Shown here: positions 5,244 through 8,686 of the stretch, piece after piece | Position numbering within the stretch: the stretch's first letter is position 1 | Layout of the letters: each line of letters starts with the position of its first letter | From: Pseudolabrys sp. | Lineage (GTDB): Bacteria > Pseudomonadota > Alphaproteobacteria > Rhizobiales > Xanthobacteraceae | Direction of reading: 5' to 3' | DNA: 8,686 nucleotides | Assembly: GCA_029945495.1 (NCBI GenBank) | Contig: JAQSCR010000572.1 | Location: forward strand, 1 to 8,686 | Made by a program: the position numbers and the translations under genes | The notes under the pieces: generated by a model | The model's database searches: none | Told to the model about the DNA's origin: nothing | Seen by the model: only the letters and a program-made list of their open reading frames with translations

Positions 5244-6134
5244 TCAGTCGATGGGCGGTTTGGGCAAACGGCTGACGCCCGGCTCCATGACGAAGGTCTG
5301 GTCGAGCGAGTACCACTCGCCCTTGACGCCCGGCGCCGGTCCCGGCCCGTCGTGACGGACGAAATCGCCGATCAGCGCGCGGGTGACGCCGAACTGCACA
5401 TCGGTTTCCAGTTTGTCGTCGTCCTGGACGTAAATCTGCGAGATCATGGTCTTGAAACCTTCCTTCAGGATCAGGAAGTGCAGATGGGCCGGGCGGAAAT
5501 TGTGGCGTTTTGCCGCGCGCAGCAGATCGCCGACCGGGCCGTCGACCGGTATCGGATAGCCGGCCGGTTTCACGCTGCGGAAGCCGAAATGGCCCGTCGC
5601 GTCGGTGACGAACTTGCCGCGCAGGTTCATCTCGGCCTGGTTCGGATCCTGCTGCTCGTAGAAGCCCTCCGGCGAGGAATGCCAGATATCCACTTCGGCA
5701 CCGGCGACCGGATTGCCCTTCTGGTCTTTGACCAGGCAATTGACGAAAAGTTCCGGGCCCGGCGTCGGCGACCGCACGATCGAGCCGCCGTTTTCGGTGC
5801 GCGGCGAATTCAGCCGCCAGAACGGCCCGAGCAGATTGGCGGTGGTTTCGGTCTGGCCGTTATTGCCGTTGTTGAGCAGGCACACCAGCGCCGAGAAGCC
5901 GAGCGAGCCGGACATCAGCACCACTTCGTTGTGCTTGGCGTTGGAAAGCTGCCCCATCTTGGCGATGATCTGGCAGCCTTTCTGAAATTCTTCCTCGGTC
6001 AGATGCACGTCGCGCGCGAAAGCGTGCAGATGCTTGACCAGCGAGGCGACGATCTCGCGCAGACGCGGATCGTCGATGTTCTTGTAAGCGTCGAGAACCA
6101 CCGGCGTGACGTCGCTCTGGCTCTTGATGATCAT
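5244..6134 (-). CDS. Intradiol ring-cleavage dioxygenase (catechol / hydroxyquinol 1,2-dioxygenase family)
   Basis: The 296-residue product has the two parts of this family: a helical N-terminal dimerisation region (1-100, with MSGSLGFSALVCLLN at 74-88 and LLGPFWR at 101-107) and a beta-sandwich catalytic domain. The four non-heme Fe(III) ligands are present: Tyr159 in EGFYEQQ, Tyr193 in PAGYPIP, and His217 and His219 in RPAHLHFL. The Tyr193-to-His217 spacing of 24 equals that of Acinetobacter CatA (Tyr200, His224, His226, from memory). Known chemistry: O2-dependent cleavage between the two hydroxyls of a catechol or 1,2,4-trihydroxybenzene to a cis,cis-muconate-type product in the cytoplasm. 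The exact substrate is not readable. AAGGA ends 7 nt before the ATG at 6134. It lies 69 nt after uvrC and ahead of pgsA; no cycloisomerase, maleylacetate reductase or LysR gene accompanies it in this window, so it appears isolated from a catabolic cluster. Confidence 0.9.
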   Translation of the reverse strand: MIIKSQSDVTPVVLDAYKNIDDPRLREIVASLVKHLHAFARDVHLTEEEFQKGCQIIAKMGQLSNAKHNEVVLMSGSLGFSALVCLLNNGNNGQTETTANLLGPFWRLNSPRTENGGSIVRSPTPGPELFVNCLVKDQKGNPVAGAEVDIWHSSPEGFYEQQDPNQAEMNLRGKFVTDATGHFGFRSVKPAGYPIPVDGPVGDLLRAAKRHNFRPAHLHFLILKEGFKTMISQIYVQDDDKLETDVQFGVTRALIGDFVRHDGPGPAPGVKGEWYSLDQTFVMEPGVSRLPKPPID

Positions 6135-6203
6135 GGCCGTTTCCTTGCCCGTTGCTTTTTCCGTTTCCTCGTCCGTGCCGCGCGCGGCGCTCGTCCGGCG
6201 ACG

Positions 6204-8207
6204 CTACTGCGCCTTCTCATGGAAGAAGTCATATATCTTTCGCGCCGTCTCCGCATTAATTCCCGGCACATGCGAGAGATCGGACAGGCTCGCCCGCTCG
6301 ATGGCTTTCACAGTGCCGAAATGATGCAGCAGCGCCCGCTTGCGGGTGGGCCCGATCCCCGCGATTTCCTGCAATCCGGCCTCGCGGATGTCCTTTTTGC
6401 GCCGCGCCCGATGCGAACCGATGGCGAAGCGGTGCGCTTCGTCGCGCAACCGTTCGACGAAATACAGAAGCGGATCGCGCGGCGGCAGCTTGAATGGGCT
6501 GCGGCCCGCCATGAAGAAAGTTTCCCGTCCCGCTTCGCGGTCCAGGCCCTTGGCAATGGCGACCAGCGGCACATTGGTGATGCCAAGCTCAGTCAAGGTC
6601 TCGGTCGCCGAGCGCAATTGCCCCTGCCCGCCGTCGATCAGCACCAGATCGGGCCAGGGTGACTCAGGCGTTTCCTCCGGCTCGCCGGTCAGGACGGCGG
6701 CGAGCGCGGAATCCGCCGTCAGCCGCGGGCTTTCCTCGATCAGCCGCTTGAACCGACGCCGCAGCACTTCGCGCATCATGCCGTAATCGTCGCCGGGCGT
6801 GATGTCGGTCGAGCGGATATTGAACTTGCGGTATTGGTTTTTGCGGAAGCCTTCCGGCCCGGCGACGATCATGCCGCCGACCGCGTTGGTGCCGCTGATA
6901 TGGCTGTTGTCGTACACTTCAACGCGTCGCGGCTCGCGCGGCAGTCCGAAGGTTTCGGTCAGCGCCTTCAGCAATCGCTGCTGCGACGCCGTATCGGCGA
7001 GCTTGCGTGCCAACGCCTCGCGGCCGTTGGCGAGTGCATGCGTCACCAGTTCCTTGCGCTCGCCGCGCTGCGGCACGCTGATCTCGACCTTGCGCCGGCT
7101 CTTGGCGGTCAAAGCCTCCGCCAACAGCGCGCGTTCCTCGAACTCCTCCGACACCAGGATCAGCCGCGGCGCCGGCTTGTCGTCGTAGAATTGGCCCAGG
7201 AAGGCGCCGAGCACTTCCGATCCGCTCAGCGTGCGATCGGCCTTGGGGAAATAAGCGCGGTTGCCCCAGTTTTGCCCGGTGCGGAAGAAGAACACCTCGA
7301 CGCAGGAATAGCCGCCGTCCTGATGCACGGCGAACACGTCGGCTTCCTCGACGCTGCGCGGATTGATGCCCTGATGCGACTGGATCGCCGACAAGGCCGC
7401 CAGCCGATCACGGTAGATCGCCGCGCGTTCGAAATCGAGCGCGCCCGACGCCGTCTCCATCTCTGTCGACAGTTCCTTCTGCACCGTCCGGCTGCGGCCG
7501 GAAAGAAACGCATTGGCTTCGCGCACCAGTTCGCTGTAGCCGGAAAAGTCGATCTCCTGCGTGCACGGCGCCGAACAGCGCTTGATCTGGTACAAAAGGC
7601 ACGGCCGCGTGCGCGACTCGAAGAACGAATCCGAACAGGAGCGCAACAGGAACGCCCGCTGCAGCGCATTGACCGTGCGGTTGACCGCGCCGGCATTGGC
7701 GAACGGCCCGTAATAATGCCCGGGCCGCGTGCGCGCGCCGCGATGCTTCAGGAGCTGCGGCGCCCAGTGATCGGAAGTGATCATGATATAGGGAAACGAC
7801 TTGTCGTCGCGCATCAGCACGTTGAAGCGCGGCCGCAGCCGTTTGATCAGATTAGCCTCGAGCAGCAGCGCCTCGGTCTCGGTCGCGGTCGAGACGAATT
7901 CCATCGTCACCGTCGCCGCGATCATGCGGGTGATGCGGCTGTCATGCGCATTCGGCCTTGTATAGGACGTGACGCGCTTCTTGATGTGCTTGGCTTTGCC
8001 GACATAGAGCACCTCGCCCTTCGCATCGATCATGCGATAGACGCCGGGCGAGGACGGCGCATGCTTGACCGCACGCGCGATCGCCGCCGCGCCGTTGGCC
8101 AAGGTGCCTTCGGCGGGTTCGTTCAGGTCAAGCTCGGGCAGCGCGGATTCGTCGTCGTCCTCACGCAGTTCGCTTGCCGGATCGATGTCTTTTTTGCTGC
8201 CGTTCAT
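6204..8207 (-). CDS. uvrC: UvrABC excinuclease subunit C
   Basis: The product makes the two incisions of nucleotide excision repair after UvrA/UvrB damage recognition. At 667 residues it is longer than E. coli UvrC (610), largely through an acidic N-terminal extension of about 35-40 residues (DDDE at 17-20, ELDLNEPAEG at 25-34). Domains in order: GIY-YIG nuclease (about 50-130; PGVY 54-57, YVGKAK 68-73) for the 3' cut; Cys191, Cys203, Cys211 and Cys215, whose 12-8-4 spacing equals the iron-sulfur cysteines of E. coli UvrC (154, 166, 174, 178); UVR helix pair for UvrB contact (about 238-275, with ALDFERAAIYRDRL); RNase H-like nuclease for the 5' cut (VYDNSHISG, Asp433; LVLIDGGQGQ, Asp525; DEAHRFA, His592); and tandem helix-hairpin-helix motifs (613-667; IAGIGP, VPGI) for DNA binding. 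It starts 23 nt after the SDR stop, so the two may be co-transcribed. Confidence 0.97.
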   Translation of the reverse strand: MNGSKKDIDPASELREDDDESALPELDLNEPAEGTLANGAAAIARAVKHAPSSPGVYRMIDAKGEVLYVGKAKHIKKRVTSYTRPNAHDSRITRMIAATVTMEFVSTATETEALLLEANLIKRLRPRFNVLMRDDKSFPYIMITSDHWAPQLLKHRGARTRPGHYYGPFANAGAVNRTVNALQRAFLLRSCSDSFFESRTRPCLLYQIKRCSAPCTQEIDFSGYSELVREANAFLSGRSRTVQKELSTEMETASGALDFERAAIYRDRLAALSAIQSHQGINPRSVEEADVFAVHQDGGYSCVEVFFFRTGQNWGNRAYFPKADRTLSGSEVLGAFLGQFYDDKPAPRLILVSEEFEERALLAEALTAKSRRKVEISVPQRGERKELVTHALANGREALARKLADTASQQRLLKALTETFGLPREPRRVEVYDNSHISGTNAVGGMIVAGPEGFRKNQYRKFNIRSTDITPGDDYGMMREVLRRRFKRLIEESPRLTADSALAAVLTGEPEETPESPWPDLVLIDGGQGQLRSATETLTELGITNVPLVAIAKGLDREAGRETFFMAGRSPFKLPPRDPLLYFVERLRDEAHRFAIGSHRARRKKDIREAGLQEIAGIGPTRKRALLHHFGTVKAIERASLSDLSHVPGINAETARKIYDFFHEKAQ

Positions 8208-8230
8208 GGGCTCAAGATAATAGAGAAAGT

Positions 8231-8686
8231 TTATTCCGCCACATCGCTGTCGGCGGTGCGCCAGGCGACATGCTGGCCGCCATCGACCGCCAACGTCACG
8301 CCGGTGACGCTGGTGGCGCTCGCGAGATAGACCACCGCGGCGGCGACATCCTGTGGCGTCGGCCCCTGCCCGAGCGGCACCGAAGCGGCTTGGGCCGCAA
8401 ACTGCGCGTCGCTTTGGCGCGGGCTCGGCAGCACCGGTCCCGGCGCCACCGCATTGACGCGCAGCGGCGCCAGCGCCTGCGCCAACGTCGTCGTCGCATT
8501 ATGCAGCGCGCTCTTGCTCACGGTGTAGGAGAAAAACTTCGGCGTCGGCCGCAGCACGCGCTGGTCGACGATGTTGACGATGGCGGCGTCGCGGCCGCTT
8601 GGCGCCTGCGCGGCGAAGGCCTGCGCCAGGAACAGAGGCGCGGTCAGATTGATCGCCATCGTCCGGTCGAAATGCGCGCGTTCAAG
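8231..8686 (-). CDS. SDR family oxidoreductase, pteridine reductase (FolM/PTR1)-like; C-terminal 151 residues, 5' end beyond window
   Basis: The frame is open through the right edge, so the Rossmann TGxxxGxG cofactor loop is not visible. The visible part, numbered from the edge, has the NLTAPLFLAQAF helix (13-24), the active-site region IVNIVDQRVLRPTPKFFSYTVSK (36-58) with Tyr54 and Lys58 of the YxxxK pair, VNAVAPGPVL (78-87), and VTGVTLAVDGGQHVAW near the C-terminus. Thirteen residues before Tyr54, where ordinary SDRs have Ser, stands Asp41. An Asp-Tyr-Lys set with this spacing is known in Leishmania PTR1 (Asp181, Tyr194, Lys198), and the C-terminal DGGQH resembles DGGRH of E. coli FolM. Reduction of a dihydropterin with NADPH is therefore a fair inference, not proven. 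A methionine at 8659 lies inside the domain and is not the start. The gene ends 23 nt before uvrC. Confidence 0.85.
   Translation of the reverse strand, partial: LERAHFDRTMAINLTAPLFLAQAFAAQAPSGRDAAIVNIVDQRVLRPTPKFFSYTVSKSALHNATTTLAQALAPLRVNAVAPGPVLPSPRQSDAQFAAQAASVPLGQGPTPQDVAAAVVYLASATSVTGVTLAVDGGQHVAWRTADSDVAE

Noticed and set aside
5187..6662. Plus-strand open frame of about 491 codons opposite the dioxygenase and the uvrC 3' part
   Set aside because: Antisense to two well-supported genes and crossing their intergenic gap; low-complexity composition typical of a G+C-driven shadow frame.
6834..8330. Plus-strand open frame of about 498 codons opposite uvrC
   Set aside because: It lies wholly antisense to a clear uvrC (and the SDR end), its translation is Arg/His/Ala-rich without recognisable domains, and high-G+C genes routinely create such open antisense frames.
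1..8686. CRISPR array, tRNA, rRNA or riboswitch
   Set aside because: No regularly spaced direct repeats, no cloverleaf or rRNA-like stretches, and no leader long and structured enough for a known riboswitch (including a Moco-type one before the moa genes) were seen on reading.

Overview
The window reads as a chromosomal segment of a G+C-rich alphaproteobacterium, most likely a member of the Hyphomicrobiales close to the Bradyrhizobium / Rhodopseudomonas / Xanthobacteraceae group. The reasons are the high G+C of the genes, the gene order uvrC, pgsA, moaD, moaE, which I recall as typical of that order, and two kinds of intergenic palindromic element that resemble dispersed repeats of those genomes. 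This placement is inference and no search was run.

All genes but one lie on the minus strand, so the segment is transcribed from high to low coordinates. In that direction it holds: the C-terminal half of a pteridine-reductase-like SDR enzyme (runs off the right edge), uvrC (nucleotide excision repair), an intradiol catechol/hydroxyquinol-type dioxygenase, pgsA (phosphatidylglycerol synthesis), an 88-bp repeat element, moaD, a low-G+C stretch with one small membrane-protein gene on the plus strand, moaE, an exported seven-bladed beta-propeller protein of the Vgb-like family, a Tat-exported DUF1460 cysteine-peptidase-like protein, a NIPSNAP-family protein, a GC hairpin, and the N-terminal half of a thiamine-diphosphate enzyme of the acetolactate synthase superfamily (runs off the left edge).

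Functionally this is a mixture rather than one pathway. moaD and moaE make the two subunits of molybdopterin synthase. uvrC and pgsA are housekeeping. moaE, the propeller gene and the DUF1460 gene are packed with 9 and 14 nt between them and probably form one transcription unit. The dioxygenase, the NIPSNAP protein and the ThDP enzyme look like accessory metabolism of unknown substrate.

I see no defence system, CRISPR array, transposase, integrase, tRNA or rRNA. The most notable features are structural: a foreign-looking membrane microprotein gene splits moaD from moaE and points against the operon, a dispersed-type palindromic element supplies the stop codon of pgsA, and an intradiol dioxygenase gene sits between uvrC and pgsA. 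No gene-free stretch exceeds about 120 bases.
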